Below are positions 51,649 to 62,300 of a stretch of DNA of 64,000 bases, in pieces. The stretch's first letter is position 1. Every line of letters starts with the position of its first letter. The position numbers and the translations under genes are program-made. The stretch is from Ignavibacteria bacterium (lineage in GTDB: Bacteria; Bacteroidota; Ignavibacteria; Kapaibacteriales; UBA961). Where the stretch lies: assembly GCA_016720145.1 (NCBI GenBank), contig JADJXV010000016.1, forward strand, positions 1 through 64,000. Direction: 5' to 3'. The notes below the pieces were generated by a model that had not been told where the DNA came from, searched no databases, and saw only the letters and a program-made list of their open reading frames with translations.

Positions 51649-53736
51649 TTACTCTCCATTTACATCATTCTTCGTAGCCCGTGCCACAAGCATTTCAGCA
51701 ATAGCACACAATAGTGCCGCTATCAAACACGCCTTCCACAACTCCGAACCAATCCTCGCTCGCGCTACACTTGCGACCACATTCTGCGGATTATCAATCC
51801 ATTCAATAACCGCTTTGGGTGAGATTTTTCCTTTTAAATCATGGTCAAATTCATCCTTCGAGAGGAAGGAAAGGAGTCCTTCGGAGGACGGAAAATTCAC
51901 CGCAACCGTCGTCACCGGTTTGCCGTCGGCTGTAAAAATCTGATACACACCAAGCTGTTGCAAATTACCCACCGGAAGAGCCGCACCGCTCGGAAGAAGA
52001 GCTGCTTGACGGAAAAATTCGGTGTTATTGACATCCAAAATCTTGAAATTCCCACCTGCTGCGAAACGTTTGGGGAGCGTAAGCGTTAGCGGAATGCCGG
52101 CAGTGACTTCTGCGCCAAGACCTTCTCTCATAGTGAGATAGACGAGCGACCGATAGAGCATCGTCGGGAAGATTCCCGTGAAGGGAAAATTACTCCATTC
52201 CGTACTCGGAGGCACGGCGCAGTAGATAATCTTGCCTTCGCCATGCTTTGATTCTGCTAAAAACGCACCACCTGCCATACTGATGAGCGCCTGACCGCCA
52301 CTTGCGGGTAATGCCTTGGTAATCTTAGGAGATTCAACCACGGCTTTCGAGTCGGTCGTACCTTTGAACACACCCTGAAAGAGCGGATGCTGCTTATCAA
52401 CGGAGGTGAAGCCCGCGGGTTGTTCGTTGCTGAAGGATTGTTCGCTCACGCCCGAGAACCCTAGCCGAGCAATCGCCGCCGTAAACGCCGCCGGCTCTAT
52501 CGTACCATCAGCAAACACAAGCGCGCCGCCGCCGTTTTGGATATACCCGTCTAATCTATCAGCTTCACTTTGGCGGAGTCCACCGGCAATAATCACGGCA
52601 TCATACTGACCAAAATTTACACCCGAAATATCCTGCGGAGCGATAGTTGTAACGGTCGCCGATTGATTATCACCCAATAAAAGACTGATGAATTTCACGT
52701 TTTGCGGTGCGCCGATGAGTGCGACCGTGGGCATCGCCGGTATCGAAAACCCAAAATACCGACGGTTATCCTGATCGAGTGCATCGCCTTCGATTTCGAT
52801 GGTTGCTTTTGTGATGCCACGCTTTTGCGGGGGCGCTGCAATCTGTACGCTGCGCACTTCACCGGCTGGAATATCGACCGTTCGCTGAGCGACGCGCTCA
52901 CCATTAAAAAGCATGCTCACGACTACGCCGCTTGCTGCTTTTGCACTTGAATTGCGCAGGCGGGCTTCGACTTCGACAGGCTTTTCGGGCTGGAATATTC
53001 GGGTTAATACACTAACGGTGTCGATGGAGATGTTTTGTTCTAAGGCGCTGGCATTTCTACCGATAGGCACAGCAAAGACTGCGACCCGGTCATCGAATGA
53101 GCGAACAGAATCCTTGAGGTTTTCGGCAAATATATTCCGTTGTGCATCGGTGATGAGATAGACTTCACGGTTGATATTATTCGACGCTTCGAGAGCTGTG
53201 GAGGCGAGCCGCATGGCAGTTTCGAGTTTGGCGGTGGTGGATGCTATCGGCAGCTTGGTGATTTCTTCTTTTAATAACGTGAAATTCCTCGAAAACGACG
53301 GATGCTTTTCATCCTGCACACTCATTGGCAGAAGTATCGCTTCGTCACCGTCTTTGAGCGCCGAGAGGATGGACAGCGCCGAGTTTTTCGCCTGCTTGAA
53401 GCGATTGCCGCCTTCATCGGAAGCGTCCATACTAAAGGAGTTATCGAGGAGAATGACGACACTTGTCTTGGCGTGTGTGCCAAGACCGGGGAGTGAACTC
53501 TTCACCGCGGGACGCGAGAAGGCGAGTACGGAGAAGATAATAATCATCGTTCGGAGAATTAACAGGATAATCTGACGCAGTTTCAGGCGCCGAATCTTCG
53601 TTTTTTGGAGTTCTTTGAGGAAGCGCAGCGAAGAAAACTCGATGGTTTTTAGTTTGCGGAGGTTGAGCAGATGGAGCAGCACAGGAATAGCCGCAGCCGC
53701 AAGACCGAGTAAAACGAGAGGATTAAGAAACGTCAT
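51649..53736 (-). CDS. BatA / von Willebrand factor A domain membrane protein
   Basis: About 695 aa from ATG 53736 (MTFLNPLVLLGLAAAAIPV). The N-terminal BatA module has two TM helices (7-25 and about 58-78; LHLLNLRKLKTIEFSSLRFL between them). The vWA domain has an intact MIDAS, LLDNSFSMDAS. Extracytoplasmic domains follow, with a glutamine amidotransferase-like segment (YDAVIIAGGLRQSEADRLD), and a last TM helix near the C-terminus. Related proteins belong to the Bacteroides aerotolerance operon, but no moxR or other bat gene is adjacent. Role unknown. Confidence 0.88.
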   Translation of the reverse strand: MTFLNPLVLLGLAAAAIPVLLHLLNLRKLKTIEFSSLRFLKELQKTKIRRLKLRQIILLILRTMIIIFSVLAFSRPAVKSSLPGLGTHAKTSVVILLDNSFSMDASDEGGNRFKQAKNSALSILSALKDGDEAILLPMSVQDEKHPSFSRNFTLLKEEITKLPIASTTAKLETAMRLASTALEASNNINREVYLITDAQRNIFAENLKDSVRSFDDRVAVFAVPIGRNASALEQNISIDTVSVLTRIFQPEKPVEVEARLRNSSAKAASGVVVSMLFNGERVAQRTVDIPAGEVRSVQIAAPPQKRGITKATIEIEGDALDQDNRRYFGFSIPAMPTVALIGAPQNVKFISLLLGDNQSATVTTIAPQDISGVNFGQYDAVIIAGGLRQSEADRLDGYIQNGGGALVFADGTIEPAAFTAAIARLGFSGVSEQSFSNEQPAGFTSVDKQHPLFQGVFKGTTDSKAVVESPKITKALPASGGQALISMAGGAFLAESKHGEGKIIYCAVPPSTEWSNFPFTGIFPTMLYRSLVYLTMREGLGAEVTAGIPLTLTLPKRFAAGGNFKILDVNNTEFFRQAALLPSGAALPVGNLQQLGVYQIFTADGKPVTTVAVNFPSSEGLLSFLSKDEFDHDLKGKISPKAVIEWIDNPQNVVASVARARIGSELWKACLIAALLCAIAEMLVARATKNDVNGE

Positions 53737-53836
53737 AAGTAACTTATTTTCATGAAAAATGGAAGAGGGAATATGTCGTTTGAGGATGAAGGTTTGATAT
53801 GAAAGTAGAAGTATCCTTTTTACGAAATAAAGCACT

Positions 53837-53944
53837 GTCATTCTGAACCCTTCGGAGGGTGAAGAATCGAAACGTGCTGCATGACCAAGCTGTTACGTCA
53901 TCATCACGTTTCGATTCTTCAGTCGAAGACTCCTTCAGAATGAC
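53837..53944. repeat. long inverted repeat with GTCATTCTGAA ends
   Basis: GTCATTCTGAA at 53837 pairs with TTCAGAATGAC at 53934-53944, and inside it GAAGAATCGAAACGTG pairs with CACGTTTCGATTCTTC. The 108-bp element can fold into one long stem. Elements with these termini are widespread as interspersed repeats; no transposase is present. Confidence 0.85.
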
Positions 53945-54021
53945 ATACTTTTTAATCTTCTTCGAATTATGAGCTTAATACATTGCCCAATCATCCCACC
54001 TTCACCCCAACAAATCCAATA

Positions 54022-54062
54022 AAAAATGTCCGGCTTGCCAAATGCGCAAGCCAGACATTTCA
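54022..54062 (-). terminator. intrinsic terminator of the amino acid permease
   Basis: AATGTCCGGCTTG and CAAGCCAGACATT form a 13-bp stem with one mismatch; on the minus strand it is followed by TTTTTT, 24 bp after the stop at 54086. Confidence 0.85.
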
Positions 54063-54085
54063 AAGGAACGAACCAAGCCGAAAAA

Positions 54086-55585
54086 TCATGCTTTCTTATT
54101 TCTGAGCTTGCTGTTTTTCGCGCTGTAGCCGAAGTAAATGATAAAGCCGGCTGCTAACCAAATTATAAGTCGAAGCCACGTATCTCCAGGAAGAGATGCC
54201 ATCATAGCAAGGCAAGCAACGATACCAAGAATTGGGACGAGCGGCACGAGCGGCGTTTTAAATGCACGTGGCAGATTTGGCTGTGTTTTGCGAAGAACTA
54301 TTACACCGACACATACTAATACAAACGCCAATAAAGTACCAATACTTGTCATTTCACCAACGACATTTGATGGTACGAAAGCAGCAAATAAACTTACGAA
54401 GATCATAAATAAGATATTTGATTTCCAGGGAGTTTTGAATTTAGGATGGACTTCCGAGAAGATTTTCGGCAACAATCCATCTTTGGACATCGAGAAAAAC
54501 ACGCGGGTTTGACCCATGAGCATCACCATAATCACCGATGAATAACCGGCGAGAATTGCGATAATAATTGCTTTATTTAGCCAAGGGAAGGCAGGCGTAA
54601 TCATCCCATTTGCGCCAGTAGTACCCATGTGATCGATAGCCACAGCCACAGGAGCGATACCATCAGCGCCTTGGAAACTTGTATAATTTGCTACACCCGT
54701 CATGACATGCGCAAAAAGAATATAAAGAACTGTACAAATAGCAAGAGAAACGAGTATTCCAATTGGCATGTCACGTTTGGGATTCTTTGCTTCCTGGGCG
54801 GCCGTCGATACAGCGTCAAATCCTATATACGCAAAGAAGATAATACCTGCTGCACGAACCACGCCGCTCCAGCCGAAATCTCCGAAATTACCGGTGTTAT
54901 CAGGAATATACGGCGTGTAATTTGCTTGATTAATATAACCCCATCCAAGACCAATGAAGATAAGTACAACGGCAATTTTCAAGGCAACAATGACACCGTT
55001 GACCGTGGCAGATTCTTTGGTTCCTTTGATGAGGAGGAGAGACATGAGGACAACGATGAAGACTGCCGGAAGATTAATTAATCCGCTAACGACCGAGCCA
55101 TCCGGCATCGTGGCGGTCGTAAAGGGTGAGAGAGTCAGCGAGGCAGGCAAGTGAATGTCATAATACCCAAAAAACTTAACAAGATACCGCGACCAACTAA
55201 TCGCAACTGTTGCAGCGCCCACTGCATATTCAAGCACCAAATCCCAGCCAATAATCCATGCAATAAATTCACCCATAGTAGCGTAGGAGTACGTGTAGGC
55301 ACTACCGGCGACAGGGATCATCGAAGCAAATTCTGCATAACACAATCCGGCGAACGCACATGCAACAGCAGCAATGATGAACGAAATCGTCACAGCAGGA
55401 CCCGCGTTATGCGCCGCCGCGCCACCGGTAATTGAGAATAATCCCGCACCGATAATTGCTCCAATTCCGAGAGCTACCAAGCTTGTCGCGCCGAGCGTTC
55501 GCTTGAGTCCGTGCTCTGAATCTCCACCGACTTCGCTTTGCAATTGAGTAATAGATTTCTTCACAAAAAGAGTAGATTCCGCCAT
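54086..55585 (-). CDS. APC family amino acid permease
   Basis: A 499-aa transporter from ATG 55585, chosen because a strong ribosome site (GGGAGG) precedes it. It has 12 or more transmembrane helices. The first helix has GIGAIIGAGLFSITG, the unwound substrate-binding motif of APC permeases; FFAYIGFDAVSTAAQEAKNPKRD follows (here in part: GFDAVSTAAQEAKNP), marking the cationic amino acid transporter (CAT/YfnA) branch. It imports amino acids, likely with protons. The specific amino acid cannot be read from sequence. Confidence 0.93.
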   Translation of the reverse strand: MAESTLFVKKSITQLQSEVGGDSEHGLKRTLGATSLVALGIGAIIGAGLFSITGGAAAHNAGPAVTISFIIAAVACAFAGLCYAEFASMIPVAGSAYTYSYATMGEFIAWIIGWDLVLEYAVGAATVAISWSRYLVKFFGYYDIHLPASLTLSPFTTATMPDGSVVSGLINLPAVFIVVLMSLLLIKGTKESATVNGVIVALKIAVVLIFIGLGWGYINQANYTPYIPDNTGNFGDFGWSGVVRAAGIIFFAYIGFDAVSTAAQEAKNPKRDMPIGILVSLAICTVLYILFAHVMTGVANYTSFQGADGIAPVAVAIDHMGTTGANGMITPAFPWLNKAIIIAILAGYSSVIMVMLMGQTRVFFSMSKDGLLPKIFSEVHPKFKTPWKSNILFMIFVSLFAAFVPSNVVGEMTSIGTLLAFVLVCVGVIVLRKTQPNLPRAFKTPLVPLVPILGIVACLAMMASLPGDTWLRLIIWLAAGFIIYFGYSAKNSKLRNKKA

Positions 55586-55815
55586 GCATTCCTCCCAAAA
55601 AGTAGATAGATGAACCGCAAAAAATGTAATTAATTCGTACAACTGCCGCAAAATTAACCATTCACGGCTCAAATACAAGTTCGAAATTTAATTGCAGAGT
55701 AATTAATTGAAATACCAACAGTTGGCGTGAATCGGAATTTGAGATTTTTTGACCCTTGGTAGATTTTAACGCAAAGTTCAATATGTGATTTATACTTTGG
55801 TTGAATGATTTACAT

Positions 55816-55852
55816 AAAAAAAGCCGATGTGTCTTTACAGTACATCGGCTTA
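55816..55852 (-). terminator. intrinsic terminator of the T9SS cytochrome gene
   Basis: AGCCGATGT and ACATCGGCT arms; on the minus strand the stem is followed by TTTTTTT. It lies 20 bp beyond the stop at 55872. Confidence 0.85.
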
Positions 55853-55871
55853 GAAAGAATTGACTTGTGAA

Positions 55872-56789
55872 TTAATGCGTGAACATTATAGATTGGATTG
55901 ACGAACCGGACTCAACTCGCACAAAATACACTCCATGAGCTAAGTCATTTACAGTAAATGATACTTGACTTGTTCCAGATTGATAGTCGCCGGAAGATAG
56001 TGTTCTGAGCTTTTGACCGGTATAATTGAAGAGCGAAAGAGTAAGATGCTCGCGTTTCTCGATAGTAAAGCGAACGACTGCGCCTTCGTTTACTACATTT
56101 GGTATAATTGCCAGCGATTGAACGACAGGCGTGCCTTCGTGAATATTACCGACCGATGACTGATTGACCCAACGCGTAATCATGTTTTGTTCGCAAATAC
56201 TGAGCTTGAGTCCATTTGACGGCATCGGCTTGCAGTATGTTTCTTGTTTGATTGAGCACAGTATAAGTTCTTTCATTCCTTCAATCCCCGAATCCGTTGA
56301 TAAGTCTATACCTGCAAAAGCATTATTCCCATCATGACATCCAATGCAATTTCCTGTGATGATTGGCTTTATGTCCTTTAGAGTTATGTTGGATGTATCA
56401 CAATTAGTCACTTCACAGGTAGTATTCTTTGCACCTTGGTCTATCCAGTTCTTGATCATGGTTTTCTGTTCGGCTGTTAATTGCCGGTATGGACTTTCCG
56501 GCATACTATTATTCGCAATTACCTTATAAAGTTCGCTCTGCGAAGAATTCCCGGCTCGAACGCTTTTCATAATCCCGGTATAGGTAGTGAGAGTCAGCCC
56601 TTCTTTGTGAGTGATTGCGTCATGACATTTCGTCATCGAGCAGTTTGAATTAATCATTGGAAGGATATCGCGGGTGAAACAAACAGAATCGGCGAGAATT
56701 TTCGGGGAAGGATTGTCTTCTAATCCAAAACTTTGTAATCCTAAAGCACTTGCTACTGCAAGCATAGTAAAGAGAAATAAAATTTTCAT
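55872..56789 (-). CDS. T9SS-sorted c-type cytochrome-like protein
   Basis: A 305-aa protein from ATG 56789 (GAGGTG ribosome site). A signal peptide is followed by two cytochrome-like halves: VCFTRDILPMINSNC50SMTKC55H56 and LKDIKPIITGNC148IGC151H152. The first is CX4CH, the second canonical CXXCH. Each has a distal MP(E)S or KPMPSNGLK methionine, as in planctomycete-type cytochromes. The last 85 residues are a T9SS sorting domain (VVRFTIEKREHL...HGVYFVRVES). It would display a heme protein at the cell surface (inference). Confidence 0.82.
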   Translation of the reverse strand: MKILFLFTMLAVASALGLQSFGLEDNPSPKILADSVCFTRDILPMINSNCSMTKCHDAITHKEGLTLTTYTGIMKSVRAGNSSQSELYKVIANNSMPESPYRQLTAEQKTMIKNWIDQGAKNTTCEVTNCDTSNITLKDIKPIITGNCIGCHDGNNAFAGIDLSTDSGIEGMKELILCSIKQETYCKPMPSNGLKLSICEQNMITRWVNQSSVGNIHEGTPVVQSLAIIPNVVNEGAVVRFTIEKREHLTLSLFNYTGQKLRTLSSGDYQSGTSQVSFTVNDLAHGVYFVRVESGSSIQSIMFTH

Positions 56790-56915
56790 AAAGCACCTCA
56801 TATAAAACAACCAAAAATATTTATTGCCAAACAGACCTTGCTGTCCGAACACTTGAATAAGAACAAAAATACCTATTGGTTACCATGTGAACTATATTTA
56901 TGCATAAATTTTAAT

Positions 56916-57785
56916 TCACTCATTCGGTTCGATATGAATAAGAACATGTCCAAGGTGTGGAATTTCCCGGCGTAGTGTATCCTTTAAATTATGTGCAATT
57001 TCATGACCTTCTTTCACTGATATTGTAGCATTTACCATTGCGTGTAAATCCACGTGATACATCATTCCTGCTTTACGAATGAAGCACTTTTCAGTGCCTT
57101 CGATGCCTTCAACTGTCAGCGAAACTTTCCGTATTTCTTCGATAAGGTCATCGTAAACATGTTCGTCCATGATTTCGCCGAGAGCAGGGCGGAAGATCAA
57201 ATAACTGTTGTAGAGAATAAATCCTGAGGCAAAAATTGCTGCCCAATCATCGGCTGCTTCGTATCCTTCACCGGCAAAAAGAGAAATGGTAATACCGATA
57301 AATGCAGCGACTGACGTAATCGCATCGCTTCGATGATGCCAGGCATCAGCTTTGAGTGCCGAACTGTGAATTTCTTTGCTTTTTTTGATCACAAGCCGAT
57401 AGGAAATTTCCTTCCATATAATTATTGCGCCAAGCACGATGAGTGTATAGGGATGAGGCAATTCATGAGGAGTATTGATATTCAAAAACCCTTCATAGGC
57501 AATAATCGTAGCTGAAGTAATCAAGAAACCAACAACGAGAAATGTGACTAAAGGTTCGGCTCTACCATGACCGTACGGGTGATTCCTATCTGCCGGTCGA
57601 TTGGCGTATTTAATCCCGAATAATACAAGTAAAGAAGAGAAGATATCTGTCGTCGATTCAATCGCATCTGCTATTAACGCGTATGAATTACCAAAATATC
57701 CCGCAAGACCCTTGATAAGAGCAAGGGCGGTATTGCCAAAGATACTGAAATACGTCGTTTTGATAGCAGTTTGCTCTTGAGTCAT
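56916..57785 (-). CDS. cation diffusion facilitator (CDF) transporter
   Basis: A 289-aa protein with about six TM helices and a C-terminal cytoplasmic domain (VEGIEGTEKCFIRKAGMMY, in part; VDLHAMVNATISVKEGHEIA). Metal-site residues are ADAIES in TM2, HPYGHGRAEPL after TM2 and ADAWHHRSDAITS in TM5 (HxxxD). CDF proteins export Zn, Fe, Mn or Co with protons. The metal cannot be decided, although the Asp in DAIES and His-His-x2-D favour Zn or Fe. Confidence 0.93.
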   Translation of the reverse strand: MTQEQTAIKTTYFSIFGNTALALIKGLAGYFGNSYALIADAIESTTDIFSSLLVLFGIKYANRPADRNHPYGHGRAEPLVTFLVVGFLITSATIIAYEGFLNINTPHELPHPYTLIVLGAIIIWKEISYRLVIKKSKEIHSSALKADAWHHRSDAITSVAAFIGITISLFAGEGYEAADDWAAIFASGFILYNSYLIFRPALGEIMDEHVYDDLIEEIRKVSLTVEGIEGTEKCFIRKAGMMYHVDLHAMVNATISVKEGHEIAHNLKDTLRREIPHLGHVLIHIEPNE

Positions 57786-58103
57786 GATGATATTGTCGGT
57801 TATAGAGAGGCAGTTTGATGATTAATTGTGTATGCTAAACAGTAGGTCATGTCTTGAGGAATTGCTGGAAATTTTCAGTGGAAAGAATTTCTACAACAAA
57901 ACTACGCTAAACGCTTCTTGTGCAACCAAATCAAGTATCGCATGACACTGACGCTTGGACGGCAAGGGTGACCGAGGCTATGGCTTGGAAAATAATTAAG
58001 GGGAACCATAATAATAAATCATTACGCCGTGAAATTGAAGTCATTTCGTTATTTTTGCGCCGCAAATTCAACCATTCATACTCAATTATAAAGGAATAAT
58101 TTC
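57786..58103. other. divergent spacer of 318 bp
   Basis: Gene-free DNA between the CDF gene (leftward) and the peroxiredoxin gene (rightward). An AAAGGAATAA ribosome site lies before 58104. No repeat or operator recognised. Confidence 0.4.
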
Positions 58104-58574
58104 ATGGCTTTATCTATAGGACAAACCGCGCCTGACTTTACGCTTCTTGACGAAACACACACCGCACGTTCACTGAGCGACTATCATGGCAAAAACGTCG
58201 TTCTTGCCTTCTACCCGGGCGCCTTCACCGGCGTCTGTGACGCAGAAATGTGCGCATTTCAGGATGCGCTTGCGAATCTTAACAATCTTAACGCCCAAGT
58301 ACTTGGTATCAGTATCGATCTTCCGTTTACCGCGAAAATATTTTCTGAGCGCTATCATTTGGGATTCCCGCTGCTGGCTGACTTCAATCGTGATGTGATC
58401 AAACAATACGATATTCTCCTGCATAATTTTGCCCATATTGACGGTCTCGATTCGTGTATGCGTACCGTGTATGTCATCGATGCAAGCGGCGTGATCCGTT
58501 ACGTCGAAGTAACCGAAAATCCTGGTGTTGAACCAAATTATCCGGCGTTAATGTCTGCACTTGAAGCATTATAA
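58104..58574 (+). CDS. peroxiredoxin (BCP/AhpC-TSA type)
   Basis: A 156-aa thiol peroxidase. The peroxidatic Cys45 is in FYPGAFTGVC45DAEMC50, with Cys50 at the +5 position used as the resolving Cys in atypical 2-Cys BCP enzymes. Arg in CMRTVYVID completes the site. It reduces hydroperoxides using thioredoxin. A thioredoxin-like gene follows 68 bp downstream on the same strand. Confidence 0.95.
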   Translation: MALSIGQTAPDFTLLDETHTARSLSDYHGKNVVLAFYPGAFTGVCDAEMCAFQDALANLNNLNAQVLGISIDLPFTAKIFSERYHLGFPLLADFNRDVIKQYDILLHNFAHIDGLDSCMRTVYVIDASGVIRYVEVTENPGVEPNYPALMSALEAL

Positions 58575-58642
58575 CTTCTTGAAATTCTACCAGCCTTCGC
58601 ATCCGTGCGCGGGCTTTTTTTCTAATTTTCCGAAAAGTAACT

Positions 58643-59203
58643 ATGAAATCATATCAAACTGGGAGTGACCGTACTCCTTTTCTCTTCCTTGGCGTTGTGC
58701 AGCCGAACAAAAGCAGACGCACCGATGCCGGAAGCGGCAACGGTCGAAGCAGCCGAGCCGGCATCCGAACCGAACACCGGTCTCGACATCGGACAAATTG
58801 CTCCGAATTTCACACAAAATGATCAAAATGGTAAGCCAATGTCCCTCAGTGATTTCCGAGGAAAATAGTAATGATCGACTTTTGGGCTACCTGGTGTGGT
58901 CCGTGTGTGCGTGCGATACCGGATGTGAAAGAACTCAAAAAGAAATACGCCGGCACAGACCTTGTGATCCTTGGCGTGTCGCTCGACAAAGACTTAGGAC
59001 GTTGGAAAAGCTTCATTGCAAACGAAAAAATGGACTGGCTCCATGTCGCAGACGGTAATTTCTGGGACAATGCAGCAGCGAAGAAATATGGCATTGAATC
59101 TATTCCAAGCGTATGGATTATCGGCGCGCAAGGACAGATTCTTGCTAAAAACTTACGCGGCAGCCAAGTAGCAGGAGCCGTTGCACTGGCAATGCAGAAA
59201 TAA
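58643..59203 (+). CDS. TlpA-like envelope thioredoxin (frameshifted)
   Basis: About 186 aa. The thioredoxin fold starts IGQIAPNFTQNDQNGKPMSL. The active site is FWATWCGPC, and the cis-Pro loop is GIESIPSVWIIG. One A missing from the AAAA run at 58862-58865 (GGK-IVMIDFWATW) splits the domain. A second indel in the AAA at 58646-58648 separates the ATG at 58643 from the hydrophobic signal segment (LGVTVLLFSSLALC), which may be a lipoprotein signal. TlpA-like proteins reduce periplasmic thiols, for example during cytochrome c maturation. Downstream of the peroxiredoxin. Confidence 0.85.
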
Positions 59204-59225
59204 ATAAATGTCCATATCAATAAAC

Positions 59226-59258
59226 AAAGGCGTTCCGATGGGAACGCCTTTGTTGTTT
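59226..59258 (+). terminator. intrinsic terminator after tlpA
   Basis: AAAGGCGTTCC - GATG - GGAACGCCTTT followed by GTTGTTT, 22 bp after the stop. Confidence 0.85.
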
Positions 59259-59287
59259 ATTGGTTTGGAGGACAGTGTTTCTCAACC

Positions 59288-59350
59288 GTAGGAGCGAATC
59301 GCATTCGCCCACGTCATGCAGGACAAAGGGCGAATGCAATTCGCCCCTAC
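59288..59350. repeat. inverted repeat (GTAGGRGCGAAT...)
   Basis: A 23-bp arm at 59288-59310 (GTAGGAGCGAATCGCATTCG and CCC) is repeated inverted at 59328-59350 with two differences, around a 17-nt loop. Each arm also contains GCGAATNGCATTCGC as a small palindrome. Such elements are common interspersed palindromes. Confidence 0.85.
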
Positions 59351-59362
59351 ATCCACAACAAC

Positions 59363-62300
59363 TCACTGAACAACACACACTTGCACATGATGCACATCGC
59401 GTTCACCCGCCACCGTCACAAACGCCACACCCGAACCAAACGCACTCATATCCAGCGGAATCAAATTCTCTCCACTCTCGACATCCAGCACTTGCGAACG
59501 GTACACTTCACCAAGAAGAGAAGTCACGGTGAGCGTGATGCGTTGTGGAGTGGTTGAATAATAGATCAGCGTGCTATTTCCATCGGTCGGATTGGGTGAG
59601 ACAGTAAGAGTATTCTCAATTTGTTTACTGGTGTTAGGAGCTTCATCGACCGAGACGCTGATGTCTTTTAAGTACGGATTGTCGCTGACGTAGAGTTCGG
59701 CATTGAGACCTTCATTTCTCGTGAAGAAGACGGTACGCATGGTTTTGCCAAAGTTTACATCGACGCATTTAATATAATTTGATGCTTCATAAGTGCTATA
59801 TCTACCTGCACTTGGACGGGTGAAGTCGGCACGAAAATCACCTACAATTATACCATCGGATTTTACTGCTAAAAAACCTGAAAAAGGTAGGGTTGGAATA
59901 CCTGTCAGAGCAAAAGTACGATCATCCATTTTTGTAATTTTTTTAAACATTTTCCATTGAGGTACTTGATTGTTGAATTCCACCTTTCCATTCTCATCAA
60001 TAATCAAGAATAAACTTTGAGATGACTTCCAGACATCACCTGATTTATTTGAGTGGTATAGGTTGTATTCCCACAAAGCATAAATTAATTATCGGTAAGA
60101 GGGCTTATATCAAGGATAAAATCAGACGTTGGTCGGGTAATATATGCCGAATCCAGAAATGTTCCCGTGCTAGAGTACCATCGTAATTGAATACGTCTAT
60201 TGATGGTTGTATCGTTTGAGATTGGAGATACAACGCTCATAAATCTACCATCAGCTGTTTCTACCGCCGGTAAAGCATAACCCTTTATGTTGTCTTTTTT
60301 CAGCAGTTGTTTGGTATCTTTATAAAAACACAAATAGGACATTGGACTCGTGTGCCCTCTGTCATCGCGAAATGAGTAACAGTCGATGTTGTTGCTCAAA
60401 GCGCGAACATTATAATCCATCGTGAAAAATGGCAAAGTATCGAGTCTAATTGCAGAAGTATCATCGTTTGCATTGAGTATATAAGTGGCAGAGGTATAGT
60501 TATAGGGAAAATAGATTCTAGTGAAAAAAGAAATAGCATTGTTGTTGAGTGAGCCCAAAACTCCTGTTCCAATATCACAACCAGATAACAGTATTGGCCA
60601 CATCGTACTTGGCGCTTTCGTGAACCGAACATCTGCCCCCTCGCTATCAATTCGATAAACACTTGCCCTAGCATTACACCAATGGTATGACATTCCACTT
60701 ACATATGAAATTCCGTAATCATCTTCATAGGAAATATTATTTACAAATACTTTCCCGGAAGGAGTACGAACCATATTTTCAAAAACTTCAGAACGGTCAT
60801 GAATTTCACTAGCAAATGTAGTTTTGGAACCCATCATCGATGTCAGTAATTTGGTTTTTAATGAAAATGAGGGATAGGTATCAGCATTTACATAGTGAAA
60901 TTTAGTAAGCGAAGTATCCTTTATTCCATTATTTATGGTAAGGGTGATTGTATAAAATTGTTGCTTTGAAAATGTATGCGTCGTATCACGAGCTGTTGAA
61001 GATGAACCATCACCATAATCCCATTTGTAACTGACAATCGTACCGGTAGACAAATTTTTGAATTTAACAGTCAGAGGGGCAGAACCGAAGGTAATATCAG
61101 CATCAAAGTCAAGGGTATTCGGTACGGGAGTGGGCTTGACTTCTATTAGCTTTTTGAGAAGAACCTCATGGGTCCCTAGACTATCTGAAATTGTCAACTT
61201 CACATCAAAGAATCCTGCTGAATCGTATGTATGCCATGGGGTAATCGAGGAGGAAGTAGATCCGTCACCAAAATCCCATGCAATGCTTTCATTGTCAAAA
61301 GCAGGAATAACAGGACAAAATGCAATAGTATCATGCTGATAAATACTTGTTTTAGAAGCTTCTATGGAATACGTCTGTTGTATTGAGTCTTTAATTGCAT
61401 CCATTCGGCGTATTTTTTTGTCTAAACAAATGGCAAGGATAGAATTGGTGGTAGGTATTGAAGCAATTTGAGTCGTCTTTTGGATAAAAGGAGATTGTAC
61501 ACGTCCGCATATTGTTCGCAGAGCTACATTGATCGTATAAATACTGCTATCTGAAGGAGAATTAGCAAGTACATACTTATTATCGCTCGAAAAAGTAAGA
61601 CTATTGGTGTACATTGGATAGGTCTGCAGTAGTATCGGATGTAATGCTGAATCAACATACCACGTCGAAAAATTACGATATTCTGTACTCGAAGCAGCTA
61701 TTGTCAATCCATTCTCCGATAATGCTAAACAATTGGTATTATCCTGGTTATCTGAAATTGAATATGTTTCGAGATTCATACTTTTACCCCAATTGCCTAT
61801 GTAGTTAATTTGGTTGTTGTTAGAGGAGCCAAATGATTTATTGGAAGTATAACGATAGTAATTCACTGCTGCTACAATCGATGTTCCTAATGTATGGTTA
61901 AATCTTACAGTGTTCGGAGCTATGATAGGCACTCCTACAATACCATCCTGCGTTACCGTTTTCTTAGAAATGAATCCATTGGAATAAGTAAAAAATTCAG
62001 GACCATTAGATTGATAATAATCATTCAGATAGGCAATATAAAAACTATGAGTAACAGTGTCATAATCGATTTGTGCTACACTCATATTATCATTGTCTAT
62101 TCTTGAAAGCAGCAACGAATCTGTATCAAGCTGTTTTACAAGTAAATATTTTGTTCCACCACTTGCTGCAACCGCATACATCGAGTACGTCGCAGCATCG
62201 CAATTGAGATTGACCCTCACAGCAGAATATGCAACCCTATTAATAAACCTCGAAAACACAATCCTCCCACTATCCACATCCCACTTCTGAATCGCCGTTT

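Noticed and set aside
51649..53736. Complete Bacteroides aerotolerance (bat) operon
   Set aside because: Only one BatA/vWA gene is present; no moxR, batB-E or DUF58 gene is adjacent.
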